Part shown: positions 22,372-34,566 of the stretch, piece after piece
Layout of the letters: every line of letters starts with the position of its first letter
Numbering within the stretch: position 1 is the first letter of the stretch
Assembly: GCA_015501075.1 (NCBI GenBank)
Contig: JADNYJ010000022.1
Coordinates: 124,001-188,000, forward strand
Direction of reading: 5' to 3'
Source of the DNA: Gymnopilus junonius
Lineage: Eukaryota; Basidiomycota; Agaricomycetes; Agaricales; Galerinaceae
DNA length: 64,000 bases
Program-made: the position numbers and the translations under genes
The notes under the pieces: model-generated
Database searches by the model: none
The model's input: the letters and a program-made list of their open reading frames with translations, nothing else
Told to the model about the DNA's origin: nothing

Positions 22372-24410
22372 TCAGTCTGCAAGGAACACCTTCACTCCCT
22401 GCGGTGCTCCTTTGACCCTTCTTTTCCCAGAGGAAACGGCACGGCTGTGTGATTTCTTAATCTTTGCCAGGTGCTCAATTCTAAATTTCAATACCGTTTT
22501 ATTGCCAAATGAGTATGGCATTGCTTACCCCCACAAAGCTGCCTCGGCCTTGCTGATGTGAATTTTGGTCATGTCGACTCCCCTGGATTCCAATACTCCA
22601 AGGAATTTGTGAAAATGCTGGCAGTTGAAATTTGAGATGTTATAAATTATAAGTATAAAAAGCGGCATCCTTACATCTACCGAAGTCCTTTCAAGTTTCG
22701 AAAATATATTCACTTCCATTGAATCGGAAAACTCAGCCAAGAAACCAACCTGTAGTGTCCAGATAAGGGCGATAAAGTATGAATTATTCCCTGTTTGACT
22801 GATATCAAACCAGCGGAGGTGACCGTACCGCCGCTGAGGAATGAAGAATGCTGGAACGCCCTAGTCTCTGTGGGCGTCGAAACCTTGTAGATCAGTGACC
22901 GATGGACGCTATTGAATAGTCTTCACCTTTTATGCCAACGCATATGTTGACTTATTGAGATGATGAGCCGATTGGCATGAAGAGAGAAATTAAACATTGC
23001 ACACGCAGTACTTGTCCTACACAGAACCATGAGATTCATGACTTCCAAAAATAATTTCAAAGTTATAGACCGATATATAGATCCAGGTATTTCGCTTCAC
23101 AGTCTTCCTCAATAGGCGATCGACTACTCCTCGGGTAGTAAAATGACCCCGGAGATATCTGTACAAAGGATTCTTTCCTCTGGGCTGGTCAGCATAATGT
23201 GTGGCGGCATTTTCCTGATTTTCTGAATGATTGGAGGTCGTAATATTTGACGAGACACCTTTTCGAAATTCAAGACGATAGGTTGGCATGCTCTCTGGAA
23301 CAATCCCTTGCCCTTGTCCAGCGTCTTTCCAATCGCCCGCAGCAGTATCTACTAGCTGATTGTTCTTTTCCCAGTACAAACGGCCGTCTTTACCGATTCT
23401 GATGAGATAATTTAAACTTGAACCCGAATCAGCTATCAGCTTCTGCCGTTTGCACGAGGGATCAAAGATAATCACGCTGCTCCGCAGAAAGATAACTTCA
23501 CGAGGGACGATTAAGAGAATTAGGAAACTCGGATTGATCAATCCTGCTTCCCGTAAGTATCCGCTGTGTATTAGGTTTCAAAACTAGTATTCGCGGACAA
23601 GCATGAGCTCGATCTCACTCGCCTCTCTCTCTCTAGTCGTTCACGAGGGCACTCGTCAAGAGACAGAGCTTTACCTGCACCACGGTTCAGCCTTTGTTGA
23701 AAAAGTCAGATACTATATGGCGAGACAAGTTGCGTCTACGTGCACCATTTGAAAAAATTATCCTCGGTATCCTCTCCTTGCCATCTTCTGTGATACCACT
23801 GAAAAAATATGTTCATGTCGGGTCTGTAACTAAAAACGCAGCTAACCTTTACTACGTACGGGTCATCGTGTAGCTTGCGATGGGCGCCGAAAGGAGCAAA
23901 ATACTCAACGATCTGAGACATAGCGATGTTTCCTGTACGCAAGTCCGGGTCAAAACCTGAGATTTGCGACTGAACATGGTTCCGATACTCACGCGTCGAT
24001 CAGCTCCAACCAATGTTGCGTCTCCAGGTGCTTGTCCTCCGCGTCGACATGAATGTCGTTGCCGTTCAAAAGCTTGTCATTTGCCTCCAGATGACCAATG
24101 AAAAATGCTGCCCTTTTCCAGCGCTCCCTTGGTGGAGTGGTGCTGCCGAGAGCAGCCTGCCTATGTGTCTGGAGTATATGACCATGTTCAGTGACAGCAG
24201 GGGACGAGGAGACAGATTTGAAATTTCAGGAACCTCCAAGATAGCATCGGTCACTGCGTCATCCCATCGTAATTTGGAATTTATATGTCGTTCCTTGACT
24301 AAATTGTGCCTGCCTCTCCACAAACGTTGTATGAATATGGCTGCCGCTACTCGAGCTGCTTGTTCTTCGCCCTACTCGTCGGAGTAAGTTCTCTTCTTCG
24401 AGAATACCAT
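22372..24410 (-). CDS. IQ (calmodulin-binding) motif protein, fungal family
   Basis: A family of fungal IQ proteins is recognisable in order. There is an IQ motif (I-Q-R-L-W-R-G-R) near 24315 and a W-L-E-L-I-D-A block ending at 23993. K-H-R-Y is on a short exon 23920-23932, and N-F-F-K-W then L-N-R-G-x-G-K span a splice at 23746/23691. A basic D-G-R-L-Y-W-E-K block lies near 23385, N-T-W-I-Y near 23075, and H-S-S-F-L-x-G-G with S-G-H-Y-R at 22850-22760. The N-terminus is uncertain: an ATG at 24410 is followed in frame by TAG at 24372-24374 before the IQ motif, so either a splice is missed or the copy is damaged. The joins between about 23620 and 23450 are also unclear. Length after splicing is about 450-500 aa. 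Confidence 0.6.
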
Positions 24411-24765
24411 GAGAGTAAAGAGTAAAGACCAAGTGAGGTCATGCATGGTAAACGGAAGGGAGCTAAAAATGAATCCGATGACATCATAGCCATTAAACCA
24501 TTAGATTGCTAACACAATGTGGACAACATTATTGTACGGTTTTGTACCGAGACAGCGATATTGGGGAATTGTGGTCGTGGTAGTAAGTAGTAAAAGTGAG
24601 AATGATATGGGGGGAAAACTAGATGATGAGAGAGAAGTATCAGGGGGAAAGGGTGCCCAAATGACAAGGAAAGAAAATGGAAAACACCAGAAAGTACAGA
24701 GATCAGTAAACTGAGAGATGTTCGACGAGGGGAATGTAAGTAGTAGTACTAGTAATAGATCAGTC
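24411..24765. other. Intergenic, between IQ gene and BCK1 3' end
   Basis: 355 bp with no supported gene. Purine-rich on the plus strand; probably holds the 3' UTR of the kinase gene and the promoter of the IQ gene. Confidence 0.5.
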
Positions 24766-27700
24766 TCATGTGAATCCAGTAAACGCCCAACCAGGTGGGA
24801 GTATGAGATAGGGATGTTTTCGTAATTCAGTTGCACTAGGCCGCTCGTCAGGGTTACTAGTTGAAGGAACAGTTAGAAATGTCGAAAAGGGCAGAAAAAT
24901 ATATAGGTCACATGGCAAAGCATTTTCTCCTGAAATCATCCGCGTCCGCCGACAAGACGACGTCTTCTGGAACAGGTGGGGGTTGTTTCGATTGATACAA
25001 CTGGAATGAGGTGAGCATGTTGCCCCAAGTATGTCAACAAAGGTATACCTTGAACATGACCGCAAACATTTCTTCTCCGTTCCAGGGCCGCATCCCTGCC
25101 CACATTTCAAGAACCACACAACCCACACTCCAAATATCGATCTTGAAATTGTAACCCTCCTTTTTCGTGTTGACAACCTCCGGGGCCATCCAGAACACCG
25201 TGCCTTGCATGGCAGTGAAGGCACCACCATCAATATCTTCCGTTCGTTTCGAGATTCCAAAGTCTGAAATCTTGCACACTCCCGACATCTCCACCAGAAT
25301 ATTGTCAGCTTTGAGGTCCTATCATGTTGTTGGCATGAGTTTTCTTTACAGAATAAGAACGAGTCGACATACTCGGTGAAGGATACCCTTTGAATGAAGG
25401 TACTCCAGACCACTTAATATCTGACTGGTGAACGACCTCGTCACATTGTCCTCAAACTTGCCATGTTTGTGCAAACAGCTCCCCACAGACCCGCCCGGCA
25501 CATACTCGAGGAAACTAAAGATATCGTCAGAGAACAAAGACAAGAGATTGAAAAAAAATGGCTTACATGCTCAAATTTGAGGGTGTTTCCTCAAAGCCGA
25601 GATATTGCACAATGTTGGGATGATCCAGGTCCCGCAGAGTCTCACTTTCCATCTTCAAAGCCTGAACGACGGTGTGCTGTCGAGAATCGTTTTTGTCGCT
25701 CGCAGTCTGAGGAAGTTCCACTTGCTTGACTGCAATCATCTCTCCCGTCGTAGCGTTCAAAGCGAGATAGACACGACCATAAGTTCCCTTGCCAATCAAT
25801 TCACCTCTCACCCACTTGAAAGTAGCTGCAAAAAAAAAAAAAAAAAGTGCGGCATCAGCATCAGCATCCAGAATGAATTAAACAAAAAACGTACTAGGAC
25901 CACCAGAAGGAGAGTCGGGAGAAGATGAGCTAGACGCACTACGTCCTTGTGCAGTCGTGACTTCCTCCAGCTTGCTCCCCCAAAGCTTCGTACTTCGCTT
26001 CCTCATGATATTGTCCGCATACGAGTCAGGGGCCCTCGATGTCCGATCGATGCGCTTCTTGTGTTCCTGAGCAACGATACGAATGGACTTCTTGGCTCTG
26101 ATCCTTGCCTTGTCATCTTTGGTCGGGACAGGTGGTGGTAATTGGGACACAGGTTCGGGCGTCGTCGGAGACGTATCCCCAGAGGGGGCTTCGATGACAG
26201 GCTTATCGAGGTCGTGCTTGGGGAAGAACTTTTCGAGATGGTCGTAGATATTCTCGGGAAGGGGTCGAGGCGCCCAGTTGTCCCCCTCGGCATCAATAAA
26301 TGTGCTCTCGGGTCGCTTCGATGATGGGCCAGGTGCTTCGCCTACAGGACGATAGCTTGACGGAGGGGGTTGCTTAGCAGACGCGTCGGGTCGTCCAGTA
26401 GCGTCGTCAGTGCTACGCGATTCGTTAGTCGATGGATTTGCACTCTCAATTTGCACTGTTAAAGGTGGCCTAGCTGACGATGGCGATGATAGAGGCACGG
26501 GCTTCACAATCCAAGTTCCACCACCGTTATCAGAGTCGTCGTCGTCGTCTGCATCGTCTGCATATGAATCTGCAGACGAACTCGTTTGCAACGGCGGTGG
26601 GGTGGAGGAGGCGATAATTGACGGGTCGGCCGAGGTTGCGATACCAGATTGACAGCAGTTTCTGGGGACTGGAGCATCTTTGAAAATTGAGCTTTGACTT
26701 CCTGCTTCAGTGTCATTTCTGAATTCCGGTCTTTCATCGAGACGGGATTCTCCGGCGACGAGGGAGAGGAAGGTTCAGCCATGAAGCCATTTTTGTCAGA
26801 TGGATCATACCGAGGGCTTTGAGGGCTGACGGGTGTCCGAGGAGGGGTCGTTGATGTCTCAGGCCCGCTCTGGATATCGGAGGAGCGGTTTGAATGATCA
26901 CTGTAATTGGCAGGTCTCGGCCGAGGTCCAGGAATACCTGGAGAGTGATATGATCTGTTCGGGGATATTGTGCGAGGCGAACGATTGGAATCCCCAGTGT
27001 CCAACGTCGATCCGTAGATAGGTGACTGCAAACGCGAATATCCACGAGTGGGAGACGTCATCGAATCACCAGTAGCTGATTGAGGCCGAGGGAAGGGATC
27101 ATGGCTTGGAGACACGATACTGAGATTGGATGAATATGTCCCTGAGCGAGAGGCGTATTGGCTTGCCGAACTCTGATTGAAATCTGACGATGCACCATGA
27201 GGGGATCCTTGGACAGGCAGGGGCCTGACAAAGGCCCTGGGAGGTTCATAGGATTTAGGAATCCCAGGTAGGCTAAGGTTGCTCGAGGAGTTGCCCAGAG
27301 GCAACTCACGAGGACCTGTCGAGGGACGAGACATTGGAAGAGGCTGTTGTTGTTGGTTCCGCCGGGAAGAAGTTGGCGACGCTGAAATTTTAAGATTGTC
27401 CATGCTCTTTGTCACATTTTTTGCTAGCCTGTTACCTGGCCAAGCGGAAGCACCCATTGCAGACGGGCGTCGACTGCCGCCTTCTTCGCCTTTCCAATTG
27501 ACGAAGACGGTGGGAGGAACAGGGACACGAGCGGGGCGGGACTGGTTTGAGGGTCGTGGCTCTTGAAGGCTCGAAGGAACGGAAGGCTGGGGTCGAGGAG
27601 TATTATTATAGATATTGTGCCTACTGGCAAATGGTGAGGGTGGTTTGTAACGGGAGGAATTCAGCTGTCGTGTGCCACGAGCGATGGACGGAGAAATTCG

Positions 27701-29341
27701 ATCCAGCTCATCAGCGGGTCGTGGACCAGGAGGCAAGACGATTTCCCAAGAGGCATCTTCTTCATCGTACGTCCTCCTGCTTTGCTGCTTCACATTATCG
27801 CGAAAGGGTTCTGGTCTCAATTTGCCTAAAGAAGGATGTTCCCGGCTTCTCAGTTGCCTCCCTGCCGGGTCTGCGCTGTGGTCAACTTCCCTTGAGACCG
27901 AGTCTTGATCAGCCGCCGCGTCCGACACAGATCGTGAATGCGGGTGGCGACTCTGGGGAACACCCAATGACACGGGTTCGTCGTGCAATGGGAAGTGAGG
28001 ACGGTTCGGCGACAGCGGGGGTGGGGCTGGTGGGGGTGGGATTTGAGGGACCGGGGGCAATGCGTGAAGGTGCTTGTCTTCCTTGCGCTGAGGCTTTAAG
28101 CGATCAGATGGCTGAGGGGGTAGTTGAGAGGTCGTCATGGGTTCTGGTAAGAGAGTGACAGGTGAAGAAGGCCGTGGGTGAGCCACACTAGGTCGCCGAC
28201 GTGGGGAAGTGAAATGGCTATTGGGAGGAGGAGGAGGAGGAGGAGGAGGGGTGGGCTGCGTCGTCTGGAACGAGCGACTCGAGGGCTTGACCGTTTCTTG
28301 GTCAGGATAATCGAGATCGGCCTCGTAACCTGCAGACACCTCGGGAAGGTTCTCACTCTGAGAGGAGAGACTGCCATTCCGCGACCTTGAACGGCGCTTC
28401 ACGCGCAAGGGGTTGACAGTGACTAGATGGGGAAGAACAGGGGGGATAGGGCTACAGTCGATGGGCGGTAAAGTTGGTGGAGGTTCGTGGACGGAGACGG
28501 AAGATGGAGAGACAAAGAACTTGAGGGTGCCTCTGGAATCACCCTGATCGCGACAGAGGGCAAGCAGCCGTTCGTTGGACAGGGCGTCTCCCATTGCGTA
28601 AGAGCCGATCTCTGTGCGATAGATGGAGTAAGGATTGTGTTCATCCTCGTTGTAGATGTTGAGCTGAAAGAAAGGTGAGATAGACGGCAAGAGGACGGAT
28701 GGAGAGAACCCAACCTTGTTCAGAATAAGCTCGCGGATGTGGATGGCATGCTTGGCGCTGCTGATGTCGACGGTAACATAGCGCTCTGAATCGGATGTGA
28801 CAAAGACGATTTTCTCGGGAATGGAAGCTGAAGGGGTGCTCGTGGGAGAGGTAAAGGAGTCCTGGGGGGCACCGGTGGGAGACTGAGGGGGGAGTGAGAG
28901 GGGGGCTGCAGGAGACACTGGAGAGCTACTCACCGTACGGGGCCTCCGGGTGGTGCTGGGGTCCTGAGCGGAGGACCTGAGAGGGCGACTGCCAAAGGGA
29001 GCCTTGAGAGTCTGGAGAAACTTGCCCTTGCGAGACACGGTGGGATGGGGAATGTCGTTGTGGTAGAGGGCGGGTATATCGAGGGAGGAGGAGGGGGCGT
29101 GAAGACCGGGGGTGGCAGGGGGCGGAGTGGATGTGGAGGGCGAGCCGGTGCTGTCTGGGGAGAGGGGGGGCTGGCTGGTGGAGAGACCGGGGTCGAGGAG
29201 GTCGGTCTGCTGGTAGCCAAAGCTGGAGGCCGAGGCTATGTGGGGCTGGGAGCGATGGTCGTGGTTCTGCTCCTCAGAGTCGGGATTGGCGACATAGTAC
29301 ACCTTTCTGTGCTGCTTCGCCGACCGCGAGTCCTCTGACAT
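24766..29341 (-). CDS. BCK1: MAP kinase kinase kinase of the cell-wall integrity pathway (BCK1 homologue)
   Basis: Eight exons (29341-28715, 28663-26623, 26569-25895, 25825-25567, 25514-25373, 25318-25049, 25000-24912, 24856-24766) join in phase to 1397 aa. A ubiquitin-fold/RA-like domain lies at about 180-290, with an in-frame 51-nt intron at 28664-28714 inside it. A long Pro/Ser-rich region with several poly-Pro runs follows. A conserved module just before the kinase holds F-F-P-K-H-D-L-D-K-P and R-S-T-K-L-W-G-S-K-L-E-E. The kinase domain is C-terminal: G-K-G-T-Y-G-R-V, A-V-K-Q-V, H-R-D-L-K, D-F-G-I-S-K, M-A-P-E-V, ending soon after R-P-S-A. Bck1 relays signals from protein kinase C to the Mkk/Slt2 cascade. 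The junction at 26623/26569 is less certain, being set by phase. Confidence 0.92.
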
Positions 29342-29504
29342 ACAGGGCACCAGGAATGAGAGAGACTCACCGTGTGCCGCACTCTACACTACTCCTGGGG
29401 AATGCTTCCGTGCTGACTAACTCAACCCACACACGTTTTTTTTCATATCATTCTAATTATATTATTTTACATCTTATTCTCTACAAAGCTCCCGTCCTGC
29501 ACAT

Positions 29505-30622
29505 TCAGCTGTCCCTCCCGTCAGCACACGCGCCACTTCCGAAAACACCTCCTCTTACCTTGGGGTATTCCACCTTTTCCTCCAGCATCGTCTCTCCCCA
29601 GCACAGCAGCTTCAGCAGGCCCACCAGCTTCACCTCCTTCCCCTGGCTCAGGCTTTCCAGAATAGCCGCGTTCACTTCCCCTGCCGTCTTCATCCGCTGC
29701 GCCGGTGACAGCAGCTCTGCAATCCCTGCCGGCGCATTCGGCGCCGATTCGAATGCAAGCAGGGCCATCGTGCGCTCCAGCTCCGTCAGAAATTCAGGCG
29801 ACTCCTCACCTCGTGGTGCCAGTTCCTCCTGTGCAAATTCAAGCGCCTCCGATATCCGTCCTTGCCGTATGTATTCAATCAGTTTCTGTTGTTGCAATTT
29901 GAAGTACAGCGCAGGGTTCGTGTCAAGAATCTGTCAGCAACCATCGGTGAGTGTCACCGTCTTGTACCGCATATGGAAACAAGGCCAAGGCAAGACGCAT
30001 ATATCATATTGAAGACTGAAGTTTTGGTGTTTACATATCTCATCACCAGCCCCGAGCGGGGCCTATGAGTGGTGCATGAAACCGTTTAATCCTCTGCGTC
30101 TTGCCACGAGTCCCAGTAAAAATTCGAGACATACCTCTGGGTTCAGATCATTTACACGAGTGATCGCATCTTCGACATCTCCCCGCTGGAGCGCTTCTCT
30201 GATGTCCATCCGGCTTTCGATACTTTCAAAATCTACCGGGGGTGTCAGGTCTGCTTCCTGACTGAATTCCTCTGCAGCAGACTTGTATCCCTCGATCACC
30301 AAATAGTCCATGACGAGACGATTGAGATCGCTGAAAGCAGAGCGCGTCGTCAGTAAATACAACTTGGCCATTACCGAAAAGAAAGGCAACGTAATCAGAA
30401 AGTATATGATTATTGTTATCTCAACATGAAGAAGATTCAGAGAGATTCCCAATTGTTTTATCATCCTTTCGAAAATTAAAATTTGACACTCACGTTTTCG
30501 TAACTTGCACATCATGGAGCCGCTTTTCCCATTCTTCCTTACGTATCGCCGCTTTCGGAGGCTAAAATACCGAGCACGGATTAGTGACTCGTTGGAGCAT
30601 AGGTTCGTCTGATACTGACCAT
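29505..30622 (-). CDS. GID8: GID8/TWA1-like subunit of the GID/CTLH ubiquitin ligase
   Basis: Four exons, 30622-30620 (ATG only), 30561-30494, 30330-30135 and 29930-29505, give 230 aa, close to the usual 228. A short basic start (K-E-E-W-E-K-R-L) leads to the LisH motif (L-N-R-L-V-M-D-Y-L-V-I-E-G-Y), the CTLH domain (R-E-A-L-Q-R-G-D-V-E-D-A-I) and the CRA region (Y-I-R-Q-G-R-I-S-E-A-L-E-F-A-Q-E-E-L-A). Gid8 scaffolds the E3 complex that in yeast degrades gluconeogenic enzymes. Two introns, 163 and 204 nt, are much longer than the local average. A donor-like GTAAG at 29558 near the 3' end could alter the last 18 residues. It lies 163 bp upstream of BCK1 on the same strand. Confidence 0.92.
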
Positions 30623-31365
30623 GAAGAGCACGAATTGAGATGGGGTTCCAATTTAAACAGCGCGTTTTTCTACTCTAGGGCAGGTCTGTTTTTCACATCA
30701 CGTGAAGTAGGAGCGCTATGCGTCGCAGCTTGCGCTAGTACTACGCTAAAGCTCATCTCCTGATTCTTCACTTACGAGCATACTGCCCTCGAAATTCATC
30801 AGTGCTGGTTCCCCTTCTTCTACACCCTATTCTTCAAAAAAGGGGGTATAGACTCTTGACACGTTTTCATTTCAATTTTTCTGCTCAAAGTTAAAGGAAC
30901 GTGGTACCTCCCTTTTGGAATTCCTTTGGAATTCTTTCATCCGGCCTCAGGACCCCTCCGTGGGCGCAAACATGCAAGCCGCCGAATGGACTAAACATGC
31001 AAGGCTCCAGGCAGGCGGCAAAAAGCTACACGAGCCGTGCTGTCAGTCGCCAAGCATTGCTGCGCGATAATTCTGGACCACACGACCGATCGCCAGGTGA
31101 GCTCTTGCTAAGTACATAAACGCATGTTCTGGTAAGTTCTGATATGGAGGCCTCCATGATGACCAGGGGACTTTGGTTTAAGAGCTGAGGTCGTGCCTCA
31201 GCTCTGCTTCCTTGTGACTCCACATATCCAAGTACAGAAAAAGATCTACAGCTACATACCCACGAAGGACGAAAAGTACATATGGTGACAAATTGTCGAG
31301 CATTAAATTTCAAAAGGGGCAAAATAATGGATGTTCCATAGTGCTAAGCTCCTGAGGCTAACCAG
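30623..31365. other. Intergenic, no gene seen
   Basis: 743 bp between the start of GID8 and the 3' end of the monooxygenase gene. Only short ORFs without recognisable content. Confidence 0.5.
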
Positions 31366-33076
31366 TTAACCAGCGAGATCAAAGTCGACCTTGAATGCAA
31401 TCCCATTCTCCGTTTCCCAACGCTGCTGCCACTCGTTCACCCGTTCCATGAGATCCGCCCATTGAGCTTCCGATTCGACCCCTTTAGTCCACTCGGCGCC
31501 CTTGCCCAGCTTCTCAATGTGCAGCCAGCCACGTCTGAGATACTGATAGTCAAGAAGTCTCCGACGCCATTTCTCGACGTATTTCTTGCCATAGTCGGGA
31601 ATGGCATTCTGCGATAAGGGTCAGCTCTAGCCGACTGCATAATCAGAAATTCACCGAACCTTTTCCTTCAAAAATTCGACCAGTTCGTCCTGGTAATCGC
31701 TTGATGTGCCATTCAGCATTCTGTGGCCATTGGTATAAGGATCTAGTCCATTTGCCCTGACGTTTTCCTCATACGAAGCCAATTCTTTCAGAAGAACAGC
31801 ACGAGGAGGAAGCAGGGAAGGGTTCGAGATGACATGAGCTGTAAACAAGCTCTGCGCATAATCAGAAGGGCAATTTGCGATATATGATGGCAATCCGATG
31901 AATGCAAGGGCATTGGTTGGGTAGCGGGGGTTCAACGAAAGGATGTGCCGATATAGGGGGAATATATAGCGTGTGTTGGTGACAAGCGATTCATAAATTG
32001 AAGAATTGTCGTTTGCTGAAGGGTCTACTTTCAACTCCCCGCCTTCGGTCAGGAACGGTTTCAACATTTGGTATCCCGTACCAAGCAAAACTACGTCGGG
32101 ATCTAAACTGGTGCCATCTATGAAAACAACGGCCTCCGACGTGAAGTGTGAAATTTCAGGCTTGACTGGCACGCCATCCACTGGGTCACTATCGTGTCGG
32201 GTAGAGAGAACAGTCTGCGCAATGACTTAACAAAGGAATCGTGGTAGAAAGGGCTGGTTTACTCACCTGGCGAGCAAAGTCAACAATCTGTGTAGCAGCA
32301 TCCCTCCCACTTGCACCACTGCCGACGATCAGCACGGAACGGTTGGCGAAAACCTCCGGCCTACGGTAATATACCGAATGCACAATCTCTCTCGAATGCT
32401 TCGCTAAAGGGCTCGATAGCCAGTCATCCTGGCCCTTCCACACTGGGACACGAGGAATATGATTGTTACCAGAAGCCACCACAAGGTGATCAAAAGCTTC
32501 ATTATACAACGCGCCCTTTTTATCAGATAGGGCCAAGTTCCAAAAGCCTTGCTCCGAAGTACCAGTCCAAGTTGCCGAATGGACCTTATGGTTGAATTTG
32601 ATAAAGTCCAAGAGATTATTATGCTGCGCATAACGCCTGTGATAGGCTTTGATGTGTTCATGACTCGGATAGAGGGGCGTGCCAGGGGGTATGTAACGCC
32701 AGGATATGTCATAGATGGGACTGGTGTATTTGTACGCAGCCGGGGATATAGAGGTGTTTCGGGTAGATCAGGCGGAGAGACATCATTATTATCCGGCAGC
32801 CTATTGGTATCTTAGCATGAAATACGCGTCGTAGAGAAGGAATATTCACCAGATGCCGCCAACATCTTCCCGTTCTTCATACAAGACAACTTGCCAATTG
32901 TCGCGAGAAAACGCATCTAAATCCAGAAAATTCTTAAGCATAGCCAGTCCTGCACTGCCAGAACCGACAATAGCAAGAGATTTTGTTGGGTTGGAGCCAT
33001 GGTCAGGACGTAGAGGCACCTGAGAAGGAAGGTAAGATGAAAGAAACGTAAACAGAAGGCGCTGTATGTCGACCAT
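31366..33076 (-). CDS. Flavin-containing monooxygenase, with an apparent one-base deletion
   Basis: Four exons, 33076-32850, 32800-32267, 32214-31660 and 31608-31366, total 1559 nt, one short of a multiple of three. The FAD loop G-S-G-S-A-G-L follows the N-terminus. T-N-T-P, H-S-R-E-I-V-H-S (the FMO-identifying region) and a second dinucleotide loop V-G-S-G-A-S-G-R-D follow. A G-T-G-Y motif lies in exon 3. The frame breaks at a run of five C (plus strand G 32685-32689): before it reads T-Y-P-G-V-T-Y, after it the conserved P-P-G-T-P-L-Y-P-S-H-E-H appears one base out of phase. One extra C would restore about 519 aa. The break may be a real mutation or an assembly error. The substrate is unknown; the family oxygenates N or S centres with NADPH. 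Confidence 0.85.
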
Positions 33077-33434
33077 GGAGTCAAAAGTGTCACTTAACAG
33101 ACTTGTCTATGCATATTAAGACTATCCCTAGTTGTTTGGAGTGGTGAGTAAGGGTATCGTGTGTATGCTTGAAGCAATTCGGAGAGAGGATGGCGTGCTC
33201 TGCGTTTGCCGCTGAACGCCTCGGGCAAGCTACATTTGTGACATTGACAAACGATACCATCTTATAATAGCACAACCGTGATTGACTCAAATTCTGTGAA
33301 TCTCAACTCCTGATTGGCAGGGCTACGGTGCGAACAGGGCTGGACTGGGGCTGGATGGCGCGTTATTAATATTATCCCGCCCAAGTAAGTAGTAATCGAA
33401 TGTCGCACAGATTGTCGTATATCTTATGCCATTA
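33077..33434. other. Intergenic, monooxygenase promoter and RRP15 3' flank
   Basis: 358 bp with no supported gene. Confidence 0.5.
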
Positions 33435-34259
33435 TTACGCCTTCGAGACCACACCTCCAGATCTAATCATGTTGAAGAAATCATCTTTGTCAACGGTGCC
33501 TTTGGAATTGTCCTTCAGCAAACACATCGGTCGTTTAGTATGACATGTCACTTACTTTCCTTCCCCCTTCCAATAATATTATCCTTCTTCTTTCCCTTTT
33601 TACCCCTGCTTTCTTCTACCGGTGCAGGTAGAGTCGGTTTTCCGGTGCCACGACTGGCTTTTATTTCTTCGCTCGCAGCCGTTGCTGATGCTTGGGATTG
33701 TTGTATCACATTAAATAACCGTACAACTTGGAGGATTTCAGAGGTCGAAGCGAAAGACAGGTGAAAAGTCGGACTAACCTCCTCGCTGGGCAACCTTTCG
33801 TAGGGCTCTCTCACTTTCTCCTCCCCAGCCACCAATAACATCTTTTATCCTTGCCTTGTCTTCTTTTTCCTTCTTCTCTAGTTGCAAGATTTTTTTGGCC
33901 CGCGACTCTAATTTCTCGTCATTGCGTTTCCGTGCTATGGAAGGCTTGAGGGACAACGGTAAGGTTGAAGGAGCGTCTGTATTTAGTAGATGTTGTAGCG
34001 TAGCTCCAAATTTTGAGCTCCCAGTAGCTCGGATTTTTCTTTTTGAAGTTTGGCGGGATTTCTGAGGCTTGAGACCTTCAATTTCTTCGTCGTCGTCACC
34101 GTCTTGCTCACCGGCATCACTGGTACCAGTTTCTACATCTTCCTCCTCGTCAAAAGAAAGTTCTGCATCGGACTCGTCTGCAGAAAAGGAAGCTCGCTCA
34201 TCATCTTCGTTGGCATGTTCTTCAGGTGTGGAGAGTTTCTGACGTTTGTGAGCAGGCAT
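33435..34259 (-). CDS. RRP15: RRP15-like ribosome biogenesis protein
   Basis: Three exons, 34259-33779, 33726-33556 and 33499-33435, join to 238 aa. The N-terminal half is highly acidic (Asp/Glu/Ser runs) as in Rrp15. The conserved domain begins near S-K-F-G-A-T-L-Q-H-L-L, continues through a Lys/Glu helix to L-R-K-V-A-Q-R-G-V-V-R-L-F-N-V-I-Q-Q-S-Q across the first splice, and ends with D-K-D-D-F-F-N-M-I-R-S-G-G-V. Rrp15 acts in the nucleolus in 60S precursor maturation. The final acceptor CCAAAG|GCACC was chosen because it alone keeps the C-terminal motif in frame. Confidence 0.93.
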
Positions 34260-34566
34260 TGGGATGGGATGAATGAAGGAGAAATTTATTTGGCCAACTG
34301 CCTCGATCCAATTGAGTCTGCGGCTGTGTAAGTTATTCCAACTGCCATTCATCTCCGCTGCTACGCCTCCTCTCGTGCGCCTTCCAACAGCTGGCTTGGG
34401 TCCTATCCATTCACCATAAAGGATACGATAGCTGCGCTTGAGATATAACGTCCTGGTGACGCGTCGTTCACGCCCAGTTCGGTTAGCATCCTCCCTTGCC
34501 TCAAGTCGTGAAGATCACCAGCAATTCGCGAGGCGATTTAGTAAATTACCTTGTTTCACGCGTTCA
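34260..34566. promoter_or_regulatory. Divergent intergenic region between RRP15 and the ankyrin-DIL gene
   Basis: About 307 bp separate the two starts, so both promoters must lie here. A plus-strand frame without ATG extends the ankyrin gene upstream to 34438, which may be 5' UTR. No specific motif is claimed. Confidence 0.45.

Noticed and set aside
25826..25894. Run of about 18 A in the plus strand
   Set aside because: It is the polypyrimidine tract (T-run on the minus strand) of a normal BCK1 intron, not a retroposed poly-A tail.
27547..28158. Plus-strand ORF of 203 codons
   Set aside because: Antisense to the disordered Pro-rich region of BCK1, no recognisable domain.
28225..28250. GGA repeat tract
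   Set aside because: Codes a poly-Pro run in BCK1 on the minus strand; simple low-complexity coding sequence.
29131..30012. Long plus-strand ORF of 293 codons
   Set aside because: It is antisense to the 5' end of BCK1 and the 3' end of GID8, both supported by conserved domains. The composition is a shadow of Pro/Ser-rich coding sequence.
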